A stretch of 47,157 nucleotides of DNA from the NCBI GenBank assembly GCA_938075195.1, contig CALJGK010000050.1, positions 1-47,157 of the forward strand, given 5' to 3'. Positions 8,844 to 16,489 of the stretch are shown here, one piece after another. The position numbers and the translations under genes were made by a program. How positions within the stretch are numbered: the first letter of the stretch is position 1; the number at the start of each line of letters is the position of its first letter. The notes beneath the pieces were generated by a model, which made no database searches, was not told the origin of the DNA, and was given only the letters and a program-made list of their open reading frames with translations. This DNA is from an uncultured SAR86 cluster bacterium. Lineage in GTDB: Bacteria; Pseudomonadota; Gammaproteobacteria; Magnimaribacterales; Magnimaribacteraceae.

Positions 8844-9461
8844 ATGATAAATAGGTTTATTTTTATCAAGAAGCTTTTACTGCTATTTTTTATTACTATT
8901 TCTTTAGGTCTTTCCGCCTCTGAAGAAACGAATAAAGTGCTTTGTGAATTAGAGGGCAATTACTCAATAACCTATGAGGATTTTAGGAGAAATTATTTTA
9001 ATGAAGCTGTTGAAATTGCAAAGAATGTTGCGGTTACAACTACTCAATCTATTTTTTTTCTTAACAGAGCAAAAGAAACTCTTAATAAAGATGCCTGGGA
9101 TAAGAATAAGATTGATGTGACACAATATTGGGCAATAAATGAGTCTACGGATGACCTCCTTAAATTAGACTATGTAATCGAACCTGCTCCTGTTTGGATT
9201 ACACAAAGTGATTGGAATAAAGAAAAGAAAGAAACCGGTCTACTAGTAACTCATTTCATAGAGAATGGAGTCCTTCATCCAAATTATCCTGAGTATAAAG
9301 TCGATGTTTATCGATTGAGTAACGAAATTAACTGGTTTACAGGAAAAGCTAGGATTAACGGAGATATATGGCTTAAGAGAGTTGATGGCAAAAGAGGCAA
9401 GGATCCAAAAATAGAAATTCTTGCGAAAGGTGATTGTGAAAAACAAGAAAGAAAGTTTTAA
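8844..9461 (+). CDS. Exported hypothetical protein
   Basis: This 205-residue protein has an N-terminal signal sequence (MINRFIFIKK, hydrophobic core, likely cut near LSASEE). The mature part has two cysteines, near the start and end, that could form one disulfide. No catalytic motif is recognised. The start is one base after the GH5-like stop, and its own stop at 9461 directly abuts the stop of the converging YeiH-type gene, leaving no room for a terminator outside coding sequence. Confidence 0.6.
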   Translation: MINRFIFIKKLLLLFFITISLGLSASEETNKVLCELEGNYSITYEDFRRNYFNEAVEIAKNVAVTTTQSIFFLNRAKETLNKDAWDKNKIDVTQYWAINESTDDLLKLDYVIEPAPVWITQSDWNKEKKETGLLVTHFIENGVLHPNYPEYKVDVYRLSNEINWFTGKARINGDIWLKRVDGKRGKDPKIEILAKGDCEKQERKF

Positions 9462-10370
9462 CTAGAAACTTTGAACTATCCAGAGAGAAGTAGGAATTAT
9501 CATTGCCCAGACTAAGCAGGCTAATAGAGAAGGCCTGATTGTAATTAGTTTCAAGCTGTCTTTGTTAATTTGAGTTCCAATGCAAAATAATCCAGTCAGT
9601 AAACAAAGTTTATTGATGTCTTTTAAATAAGAGACTGTTAGGACATCTGGTTCAAAGATAGAATTGAGTAATACTGCTACGATAAAAAAAATGACAAAGG
9701 GAGGCAGTCCAAAACCTTCAGATTTAGTTCTATAAAGCCAGCTAGCAAAAATTACTAAAGGCACTATCCAGATAGTCCTGGCAACCTTTAAAGTAGCCGC
9801 AACTTCGACCGCAATATCTCCTACGGAAGAAGCGGCACCTACGACTGACGCCGTATCATGTATTGCAAGTGCAGCCCAAGCTCCAAACTGTCTATCACTC
9901 AATTCTAAATAACCATTAGCTAATGGGAATAATAAAACAGCTACGGCGTTTAACAAAAATACTATAGTTATTGCTGTCGTTAATTCTTCTGGCTTGGCTT
10001 TTATTGAGGGAGCTACTGAGGCAATGGCTGTTCCTCCGCATACTGATGTACCGGAGGCTAACAAGAAAGAAAGTTTATGAGAAACACCTAATAACCTACC
10101 AATGAATATAACTGTCCCAAAAGACAAAAGGACAAAAGCAGAAATCCATAAAAAATATTCTGAATTTGTTTCGTATACACTTCCTAAACTTAAGCTGCCT
10201 CCTAAAAAAACTATACCTGTCTGTAAAATCTTTGATCCATACTTCTGCGTAAAGAAATCATCTGGTAACTTATAAAGTAGAGTTAATAGTATTCCCAAAA
10301 ATAATGATACCGCTGAATTTCCAATCCACAGACTTATAGCAAGAGTTAATAGAGTTATTAAATATGGCAT
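9462..10370 (-). CDS. YeiH/UPF0324-family membrane permease (putative sulfate exporter family)
   Basis: This 302-residue protein has nine or ten membrane helices and two strong signatures: SGTSVCGGTAIASVAPSIKA near residue 105 and WAALAIHDTASVVGAASSVG near residue 165. These define the UPF0324 / YeiH group, listed as putative sulfate exporters and linked in some bacteria to sulfur or taurine metabolism. No sulfur gene lies nearby, so the cargo is unproven. It diverges from the DUF411 gene over 97 bases. Confidence 0.86.
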   Translation of the reverse strand: MPYLITLLTLAISLWIGNSAVSLFLGILLTLLYKLPDDFFTQKYGSKILQTGIVFLGGSLSLGSVYETNSEYFLWISAFVLLSFGTVIFIGRLLGVSHKLSFLLASGTSVCGGTAIASVAPSIKAKPEELTTAITIVFLLNAVAVLLFPLANGYLELSDRQFGAWAALAIHDTASVVGAASSVGDIAVEVAATLKVARTIWIVPLVIFASWLYRTKSEGFGLPPFVIFFIVAVLLNSIFEPDVLTVSYLKDINKLCLLTGLFCIGTQINKDSLKLITIRPSLLACLVWAMIIPTSLWIVQSF

Positions 10371-10467
10371 TAATTATGTTGAAGTGCTCAAGCAAGTTAG
10401 AAACTAATCATATCACTTGTTATTTTAAATACCCTTTAATAGTGAATTTATAATGTAATATCCAAAT

Positions 10468-10947
10468 ATGATTATGCTTAAAAAATTTCTGAGTCTATTA
10501 ATATTTATCTTAATGATGTCTGTGGAATCCTCTGACCTTAATATTAAAAATATTAATTCTCAAACGGAGCTCTTAGTTCATAAAACTCCAACTTGTGGTT
10601 GTTGCAAAATGTGGGTGAAACATATCGAAAATAATGGATTCACTGTAAACACGCAAGATCATCAAAGTCTTATAGATATAAAAGAAAAGTTAAAGATCGA
10701 ACCTAAATATAGGTCTTGTCATACCGCCGTTTCGTCAAAAGGATATTTTTTTGAGGGTCATGTTCCTAGCAAGTACATAAATCAATTTCTCATGGAAAGA
10801 AATCCAAATGCTATCGGTTTATCAGTCCCAGGAATGCCTTTGGGCTCACCTGGTATGGAAGTTGAAGGGCGTTTTACGCCTTATGATGTATTGATTCATT
10901 TCAAAGATGGAGAAACCAAGGTGTATGCTGAAGTAAGAGGTTTGTGA
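10468..10947 (+). CDS. Exported DUF411 metal-binding-type protein
   Basis: This 159-residue protein has a signal sequence followed by the DUF411 core. LVHKTPTCGCCKMWVKHIE carries a CxCC motif, SCHTAV a further Cys-His pair, and the region ends with GHVP and VPGMPLGSPGME, rich in methionines. The family is periplasmic, associated with copper handling. Starts at 10468 and 10474 (both ATG) give nearly the same signal peptide. No copper ATPase or oxidase is adjacent. Its stop is 3 bases from the displaced tRNA fragment, so this gene was probably the original neighbour of the tRNA end. Confidence 0.85.
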   Translation: MIMLKKFLSLLIFILMMSVESSDLNIKNINSQTELLVHKTPTCGCCKMWVKHIENNGFTVNTQDHQSLIDIKEKLKIEPKYRSCHTAVSSKGYFFEGHVPSKYINQFLMERNPNAIGLSVPGMPLGSPGMEVEGRFTPYDVLIHFKDGETKVYAEVRGL

Positions 10948-10950
10948 TAT

Positions 10951-10995
10951 TGGCGGGCCCGGGAGGACTCGAACCTCCGACCAATGGATTATGAG
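10951..10995 (-). repeat. Displaced 3' part of the tRNA-Ile(CAT) gene (att-like direct repeat)
   Basis: These 45 bases match 12654-12698 at 44 positions, in the same orientation. Read on the minus strand they run from the anticodon loop (CTCATAA) through the variable loop and T arm to the CCA end. The only difference is at the discriminator position, where A became G. Identity stops exactly at the 5' side of the anticodon loop. This is the geometry of the displaced target copy left when an element integrates into the 3' half of a tRNA gene. It cannot fold as a tRNA. Confidence 0.9.
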
Positions 10996-11044
10996 AGCTC
11001 TGGTTGATTAATATTCATTCGACCATTGTATTTGCTTAAAAGAA

Positions 11045-12013
11045 TCACTTTAATCTGAAGATTTCAATATACATTCTGGTATCGAAAGGCACTCTAGCAC
11101 TTATCACATGCAGGCTTATGAAGTGCACAAAAGGATTTCCAGTTACAACAGTGAAAGTTGCTTTGCCCATCCCAACCAGAGTCTGAGTCATGACTATATA
11201 TGTGAAAGAGGTCAGAGCATAAGAAACGCTACTATAATCAACTCCTTGATCAAATAGACTAAATAGAGAGTAAAACAAACCTCCAAGCAAAATTACGGTT
11301 AGCTTATTATCAATTAATACTGCTACACGTGGAATGAAAATCATATGCATCATCACCACTACAGGCAATCCAGCTCCCAAGGTATTAATTAAAATTCCAA
11401 GCGGAATGCCTTGAGCGTATTGAGTTGAGCTAATGCCGCCAATGAAATCTGTAGATCCTGAAAATATGGGACCGAAAAAATCTATACCCCAATAAGCAAT
11501 GATTATCCATAAATCCCTGATCCATTTAAATGAACCAAAAAGTTTTTTTAAGGAAAATCCCCTTCTTCTAAGCCAGATTAAGGGAAAAACGGTATAGATA
11601 ATTGTATATGTAATTGCCCAAAGCCACACATCTACTTGAGAATGACTTCCTGTTGAATAAACATCTGTTCCAGGAAAATGAAGTCCCATATTAAAACCTA
11701 AACCTAAAATCAATTGAGTAACTAGCAAGTAAACTACAGTCAACCATGCTTCTGTTTTTGCAGTAGATTTTTTAACTGAATAAAGCTCAATCCAATTAAC
11801 TGCTTCTCTCTTTCGGGTTAGATATAGCAACAAAAATACTGCAATAACTAATACGGGTATGTATGTAGTTAATAAACTTCTAAAACCATCCTCTGCTATA
11901 GGCGAAACATTGAGGCCTTTTTGAACAAAGAAAAAATAAGAAAAAGTTGCAAGTATCCAAAATGAAAGCCCTATTAAAAAGATTTTATTTTTAGGGTTTA
12001 TTAATAATTGCAT
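11045..12013 (-). CDS. Multi-pass membrane protein of unknown function (islet cargo)
   Basis: This 322-residue protein has about eight hydrophobic helices. The overall layout and a C-terminal NPFVHFISLHV segment recall CPBP/CAAX-type intramembrane proteases, but the expected EExxxR glutamates are absent: the corresponding loop reads GAGLPVVVMMHMIF. It is therefore either a degenerate member or unrelated. Its start is 28 bases from the divergent MarR gene, so that regulator probably controls it. The predicted promoter puts the transcript start at about the ATG, which would make the message leaderless. The function is unknown. Confidence 0.7.
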   Translation of the reverse strand: MQLLINPKNKIFLIGLSFWILATFSYFFFVQKGLNVSPIAEDGFRSLLTTYIPVLVIAVFLLLYLTRKREAVNWIELYSVKKSTAKTEAWLTVVYLLVTQLILGLGFNMGLHFPGTDVYSTGSHSQVDVWLWAITYTIIYTVFPLIWLRRRGFSLKKLFGSFKWIRDLWIIIAYWGIDFFGPIFSGSTDFIGGISSTQYAQGIPLGILINTLGAGLPVVVMMHMIFIPRVAVLIDNKLTVILLGGLFYSLFSLFDQGVDYSSVSYALTSFTYIVMTQTLVGMGKATFTVVTGNPFVHFISLHVISARVPFDTRMYIEIFRLK

Positions 12014-12014
12014 C

Positions 12015-12060
12015 TTCTAATTAGAATATGAATTTAGTATAATGTCAATTATGGTTGACA
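12015..12060. promoter_or_regulatory. Divergent promoters with two palindromes, probable MarR operator
   Basis: On the minus strand, TTGACA (12048-12043), 17 bases, then TCTAAT (12025-12020) forms a near-consensus promoter for the membrane protein gene, with the transcript start falling near its ATG at 12013. On the plus strand TATAAT lies at 12038-12043. Two palindromes overlap these elements: TTCTAATTAGAA at 12015-12026 (perfect, covering the minus-strand -10) and TGTCAA-N6-TTGACA at 12043-12060 (covering the minus-strand -35 and the MarR start). Such placement suits repression of both genes by the MarR dimer. Confidence 0.6.
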
Positions 12061-12533
12061 ATTTAAAACCAACATTCGATTATTTAGAAACTAATCTGAT
12101 GAAGTTAGTTTTAGAGATGGCAGAAAAGATGCAAGAGGAATCCATATCTTTAAACAAAAGCGGAAAATATCATCGGGCAACATCTGCACAGATAAAAATA
12201 TTCGATACTCTAAGGGGAGAAAAAAGGTCAATTTCATCACTATCCAGAAAATTAGGCATATCAAGGCAAGCGACCCATAAAACTGTTCATCAGTTAGTAG
12301 ATTTGGGATTATTGAAACTAGAAAAGCTGAAGAATAGCAGAGATAAAATTGTTCTCTATACTGATGAAGGAAAAAAAGCTCGATTAGTTGGAGCGAAAAA
12401 CTTAATCAAGATTGAAAAAAATATAATTCAGTATCTGGGTAAAGAAGACTATTTAAATCTAAAAAGAATTTTACTGAAACACTATAAGCTTCATGAAACT
12501 AAAGATAAGATGCCTTCAAAACCTAACATATAA
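12042..12533 (+). CDS. MarR-family winged-helix transcriptional regulator
   Basis: This 163-residue protein has a MarR-type DNA-binding core: a helix-turn-helix at about residues 62-85 (ISSLSRKLGISRQATHKTVH), then DLGLLKLEK and KIVLYTDEGKKA, the wing and following segment. The track start is ATG 12042; ATG 12051 (MVDNLKP) is as good, and the TATAAT at 12038-12043 would place the transcript start at about 12050, favouring 12051 and a leaderless message. Members respond to small ligands and usually repress themselves and a divergent gene, which is the arrangement here. Confidence 0.85.
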   Translation: MSIMVDNLKPTFDYLETNLMKLVLEMAEKMQEESISLNKSGKYHRATSAQIKIFDTLRGEKRSISSLSRKLGISRQATHKTVHQLVDLGLLKLEKLKNSRDKIVLYTDEGKKARLVGAKNLIKIEKNIIQYLGKEDYLNLKRILLKHYKLHETKDKMPSKPNI

Positions 12534-12653
12534 TGAATCATTGGGTCTGACACAGTGAGCAGTCTTATGAACTCAAAGGAATGTTATTTGTGAACATAGT
12601 ATTAGCTGATCACAAACTTTTTAAAAATGAAAAACCTCTGAAATCCTTGTAAA

Positions 12654-12730
12654 TGGTGGGCCCGGGAGGACTCGAACCTCCGACCAATGGATTATGAGTC
12701 CACTGCTCTAACCAACTGAGCTACAGGCCC
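12654..12730 (-). tRNA. tRNA-Ile(CAT), isoleucine-2 type
   Basis: The minus strand folds as a complete 77-base tRNA with encoded CCA: acceptor GGGCCTG with CGGGCCC, a GCTC/GAGC D stem, anticodon loop CTCATAA, and T stem GGAGG/CCTCC. The anticodon is CAT. The variable region TTGGTC resembles E. coli ileX rather than elongator tRNA-Met (GGGGTC), and Pseudomonas has tRNA-Ile2 beside rpoD, so the lysidine-modified Ile2 (reading AUA) is preferred. Elongator Met remains possible. It begins 3 bases after the rpoD stop on the same strand, so it is probably cut from the rpoD transcript. Confidence 0.9.
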
Positions 12731-12733
12731 TAT

Positions 12734-14602
12734 TTAGGAGTCAAGAAAACCTTTCAAATGAGATGATCTGGTTGGATGTCTTAATTTCCTAAGAGCTTTG
12801 GCTTCTATTTGCCTTATTCTCTCTCTAGTCACATCAAACTGTTTCCCGACTTCTTCTAAGGTATGGTCAGTATTCATTCCGATACCAAACCTCATTCTTA
12901 AAACTTTTGCTTCTCTCGCTGTAAGGCTACCAAGAATATCATCAGTTGCTCCTTGCAGATTTTCTTCTATAGCCGCTACATCTGGAGAATCAATTGAAGT
13001 ATCTTCTATAAAGTCACCAAGAGTTGTATCTTCTTCGTCTCCAATCGGAGTTTCGGTAGAAATTGGCTCTTTAGCAATTTTTAACACTCTCCTAACTTTA
13101 TCTTCCGGTAGATCCATTCGTTCGCCCAACTCTTCAGGCGTAGGTTCTCTTCCCATCTCTTGGATCATCTGACGGGATACTCTATTGAGTTTATTGATGG
13201 TCTCTATCATATGAACAGGAATTCTAATAGTTCTAGCTTGGTCTGCGATAGAACGTGTAATAGCCTGCCTAATCCACCAGGTCGCATATGTTGAGAATTT
13301 GTAACCTCTTCTGTACTCAAACTTATCTACAGCCTTCATTAAGCCTATATTTCCTTCTTGGATAAGATCTAAAAATTGTAAACCTCTGTTTGTATATTTC
13401 TTTGCGATAGAAATTACCAATCTAAGGTTAGCCTCAACCATATCTTTTTTGGCTCTTCTTGTTTTGGCTTCTCCAATAGACATTCTTCTATTAATATCTT
13501 TTATTTCGCTTACGGGAAGCTGAATAATCTTTTCTAGTTTTGCTAGTTTATTCTGTAATCTAACGATTTCAGTAAGATTAGCCTTAACTTCTTTAGCCCA
13601 AGGCTTTCTTGATTTAGCAATTTTTTCAGACCAAGCTGAATCAGCTTCATTGCCTGAATACTCTTGTATAAATTCTTTTCTAGGCATCCTGCCTCGCTTC
13701 ACATAAATAGTGAACAAATACTTCTCTACTTCTCTAATAATTTCTAACGCATCTCTCGCTGGATTAGCAACTTTTTCAAATTGAGTTGGAGACAGCTTTA
13801 TAAATTGAAAAATTTCACCAAGTTTTGCTTGTTCAGCTAGAGCAGCCTTGCTGGTTCTGGTTCTGGAACAGGCTTTATCAACTTTATTGTATTGTCTTTT
13901 GAGGGCACTGAATCGCTTTTTGACTTCTACGGGATCTGGACCAGTAGGCTCATCATCATCCGATTCACCTTTTTCTTCTTTTTCTTTCTTTTGAGCTAAT
14001 GCAGGTGGTGGTATTCCTTCTTCTATATCCATAAAACCAACCATGACTTCAGATAGTCTTCTATCGCCTGCCACGTACTCTTGATATTCGTCTAAGATTC
14101 TGTCGACAATACCAGGATAAAAACAACAAGCATGAAGAAGTTCTCTTGCTCCTTCTTCAATCCTTTTGGCAATGGCTATCTCTCCCTCTCTTGTGAGGAG
14201 ATCAACTGTTCCCATCTCTCTCATATAGAGCCTTACCGGGTCGGTTGTTCTTCCAACTTCTGATTCAACAGTTGTTAAGGTCGTTCTGGTATCAGCGATT
14301 GTTTCAGGAGCTGAGTCTGAGTTATCATCAGAAGCGCCATTTGATTCAAGCACTTCTATACCAATATCCATTAACATTTGTATAGTTTCTTCAACCTGGT
14401 CAGGATCAGAAATATCCTCAGGAAGCATCGCATTTATATCTTGATATGTGAGGAAACCTTGGTCTTTACCTTTGTCTACAAGCTCTCTAAGACCTGAATT
14501 CTCGAGATCTTCTTCGCCATGGGATACCTCTTCCGATTCTTCAGTGGATTCGACTTCTTTTTCTTTAGCTTCTAAAGGTGTTTTTTTTGCTTTTCTTGCC
14601 AT
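12734..14602 (-). CDS. rpoD: RNA polymerase sigma factor RpoD (sigma-70)
   Basis: This is the housekeeping sigma factor, 622 residues against 613 in E. coli. Region 1.2 starts at [11 protein letters not shown] (121-131). Region 2 has [19 protein letters not shown] and [14 protein letters not shown], which bind core polymerase and melt the -10 element. Region 3 contains [13 protein letters not shown], and region 4 ends with the helix-turn-helix [20 protein letters not shown]. The extreme N-terminus (first 35 residues) is lysine- and glutamate-rich and longer than usual before region 1.1. It follows dnaG by 66 bases, preserving the dnaG-rpoD part of the macromolecular synthesis operon, and is followed at 3 bases by tRNA-Ile. 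Confidence 0.98.
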   Translation of the reverse strand: MARKAKKTPLEAKEKEVESTEESEEVSHGEEDLENSGLRELVDKGKDQGFLTYQDINAMLPEDISDPDQVEETIQMLMDIGIEVLESNGASDDNSDSAPETIADTRTTLTTVESEVGRTTDPVRLYMREMGTVDLLTREGEIAIAKRIEEGARELLHACCFYPGIVDRILDEYQEYVAGDRRLSEVMVGFMDIEEGIPPPALAQKKEKEEKGESDDDEPTGPDPVEVKKRFSALKRQYNKVDKACSRTRTSKAALAEQAKLGEIFQFIKLSPTQFEKVANPARDALEIIREVEKYLFTIYVKRGRMPRKEFIQEYSGNEADSAWSEKIAKSRKPWAKEVKANLTEIVRLQNKLAKLEKIIQLPVSEIKDINRRMSIGEAKTRRAKKDMVEANLRLVISIAKKYTNRGLQFLDLIQEGNIGLMKAVDKFEYRRGYKFSTYATWWIRQAITRSIADQARTIRIPVHMIETINKLNRVSRQMIQEMGREPTPEELGERMDLPEDKVRRVLKIAKEPISTETPIGDEEDTTLGDFIEDTSIDSPDVAAIEENLQGATDDILGSLTAREAKVLRMRFGIGMNTDHTLEEVGKQFDVTRERIRQIEAKALRKLRHPTRSSHLKGFLDS

Positions 14603-14623
14603 ATCAAATTTAAGGGGTGGGCA

Positions 14624-14629
14624 ATTATA
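14624..14629 (-). promoter_or_regulatory. Possible rpoD-proximal -10 element
   Basis: In the 66-base dnaG-rpoD spacer the minus strand reads CTAATATAATTGCC, containing a perfect TATAAT about 22 bases before the rpoD ATG. The -35 region is poor. This would allow rpoD expression apart from dnaG. Confidence 0.35.
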
Positions 14630-14668
14630 TTAGTTTTTAATAGAAATTACCTAACTTTTAATACATTT

Positions 14669-16489
14669 CTAATTAGTTTTTTGACTTAATGCTCTAAGCA
14701 GATTCTTTTCGGGTTCTTCTAGTTTATGGATATTAGACAGTAAATGCTGCTGAAGTTCAAAAGTTTCATCTTCAGATAGCTCTCCATCCTCAAAAACTTC
14801 TTTTAATTCGAGGATTCTTGTTACTGAATCAGATTTCTTTAAATTGAATAAGCAGTCTTTCAAGTAAGCTTTCGCATTTTGTTCTTCAACAGGAACATGC
14901 ATCGATAATAAGGCCCCAATGAAAGAGGCTGATTCTTTATCAAGGATGCTTAAAAGGTCTGATATGCCTTGTTCAGGGTTTGCTTTAAAAAACTTTACAA
15001 CTTCACTCATAAGGACGACTTCAGGTTCAGTAAAGTCACTAAACCTTGAGAGGTCATCAATCTCCGTTGAGAGATATGGATAGGACAATATCACGGTTAG
15101 TATTTTTGATCCCAGTCCCGTAGCCTCAAAAGTTTTCAAGTTCTCTTCATCCTCACCAGACCTATTCTTTCTAATTCTATTAGGATAATTGACCGTTCTG
15201 CTTTGCGTTTTAAGATCTTTCATTTCAAGACCGGTCACCTTAGAAACCTCGGCCTCTAATAATCTTTTTATGGAGCTTTCTTGCATGGTGGAAAGAAGAT
15301 CCATAGCCTTTGCTGCTAGTGAAGCCTTTTTTTCAATAGAAATAACTTCAGAAGCCTGCATTAGTCGTTCAATAAAATATTCAGAAAGAAGACTCGCATC
15401 TTTAGACATTTTCTTGAATACGTTAGAAGAGTCTTTTTCCAATATGCTTGCCGGATCTTCACCTTCGGGCAAGAAAAGAAATCTAACCTCAGTTCCATCA
15501 ATTATTGCAGGTAATACGTTTTTTAATGCTCCCCAAGCAGCACCCCTGCCGGCATCATCTCCATCAAAGCAGAAGGTGATTTCATTGACTATTTGAAGTA
15601 ATTTTTGAATGTGAAATCTATTCGTTGCTATGCCTAAAGTTGCTACAGAATTTTTCATGTCATGCTCATACATGGCTATAGTATCCATGTAGCCCTCAAC
15701 AACAAATATTTCACTGAGGTCTTTTCTGAACTCCAGAGTTTCGTGAAAACCATACAGCTCTCTACTCTTTTGAAAAATTGGAGTATCACCAGTATTAAGA
15801 TATTTAGGTTGGTCATCGGGATTCATGACTCTCCCTCCGAAACCTACTACTCTCCCCTTTCGATCTTTGATTGGAAACATTAATCGATCCCTAAAAACAT
15901 CAAATAATTTTCCGTCTTTATTTTTTTTTGCCAATCCGGCCTTAATGAGCATCTCTTCGTCTACTCCAGACTTCAACATTTCATTTGATAGGGCATCCCA
16001 AGACTTGGTCGCATATCCAATAGAAAATTTCTTGGTGACCTCTGGTGATATCTTTCTTTCTTTAGTTATGTAATTTCTGACATGTTCTGCATTATCTGAA
16101 TTAGATAGATTTTTTTCAAATATCTCTGTAGCAAACTTCAAAGCATCATAAATGGGACTCTTTTCATTACTTGAAGAGCCGGCATTTTCATAAGGCACTT
16201 CCATCCCTGCCCTAGTTGCGAGAGCTTCAATTGATTCTATAAAATCAAATCCTTGATGGGATTGCAAAAAACCAATTACGTTTCCTGTTGCTCTACACTT
16301 AAAGCAATAGTAAAACTGTTTTTGCTCACTGACACTGAATGATGGATTCTTTCCATCTTCACAAAATGGACAGATGCCCCAATGGTCTTTCCCTTTTCTT
16401 TTTAGGGGTAGATAGGCATCTACTAGAGAAACAATATCGGTTGTATCGACAATATCTCTAATAAAATCTTGTGGGATGGATCCAGACAC
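14669..16489 (-). CDS. dnaG: DNA primase DnaG with a four-cysteine zinc motif
   Basis: The protein makes RNA primers at the replication fork together with DnaB. It is 606 residues, slightly longer than E. coli's 581. The N-terminal zinc domain reads CPFC (40-43) and CFKC (62-65); the usual second ligand is histidine (CPFH), so this is CCCC rather than CHCC. The catalytic core follows, with Toprim motifs VVEGYMD (Glu265) and FDGDDAGR (Asp309, Asp311). The last 150 residues are the DnaB-interacting domain, poorly conserved as expected. The start is GTG overlapping the ruvX stop by one base (TAGTG). It belongs to the rsmE-gshB-ruvX-dnaG run. Confidence 0.97.
   Translation of the reverse strand: MSGSIPQDFIRDIVDTTDIVSLVDAYLPLKRKGKDHWGICPFCEDGKNPSFSVSEQKQFYYCFKCRATGNVIGFLQSHQGFDFIESIEALATRAGMEVPYENAGSSSNEKSPIYDALKFATEIFEKNLSNSDNAEHVRNYITKERKISPEVTKKFSIGYATKSWDALSNEMLKSGVDEEMLIKAGLAKKNKDGKLFDVFRDRLMFPIKDRKGRVVGFGGRVMNPDDQPKYLNTGDTPIFQKSRELYGFHETLEFRKDLSEIFVVEGYMDTIAMYEHDMKNSVATLGIATNRFHIQKLLQIVNEITFCFDGDDAGRGAAWGALKNVLPAIIDGTEVRFLFLPEGEDPASILEKDSSNVFKKMSKDASLLSEYFIERLMQASEVISIEKKASLAAKAMDLLSTMQESSIKRLLEAEVSKVTGLEMKDLKTQSRTVNYPNRIRKNRSGEDEENLKTFEATGLGSKILTVILSYPYLSTEIDDLSRFSDFTEPEVVLMSEVVKFFKANPEQGISDLLSILDKESASFIGALLSMHVPVEEQNAKAYLKDCLFNLKKSDSVTRILELKEVFEDGELSEDETFELQQHLLSNIHKLEEPEKNLLRALSQKTN

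Larger units (their letters stand above)
10951..12653. mobile_element. 1.7 kb tRNA-bounded genomic islet without an integrase
   Basis: The segment lies downstream of the 3' end of the intact tRNA-Ile(CAT) gene and is closed at the far side by a 45-bp copy of that tRNA's 3' part; the offset between copies is 1703 bases. It contains a multi-pass membrane protein and a divergent MarR-family regulator, and no recombinase. The layout matches an integrated element that lost its integrase, or one mobilised in trans. A local duplication is a less likely alternative because the repeat stops exactly at a classic tRNA crossover site. Confidence 0.7.

Noticed and set aside
10951-11043. Second tRNA gene at the repeat copy
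   Set aside because: Only the 3' part matches; the sequence past the anticodon loop cannot form the D arm or acceptor stem, so it is a fragment, not a tRNA.
12654-12730. Elongator tRNA-Met identity for the CAT tRNA
   Set aside because: Not excluded, but the variable region and the rpoD neighbour favour tRNA-Ile2. A tRNAscan or TFAM score would decide.
12798-13172. 124-residue plus-strand ORF inside rpoD
   Set aside because: Antisense to the most conserved part of sigma-70; its sequence is the mirror of regions 3 and 4 and shows no family features.
15189-15596. 135-residue ORF antisense to dnaG
   Set aside because: Serine-rich shadow frame with no motif or plausible expression signal.
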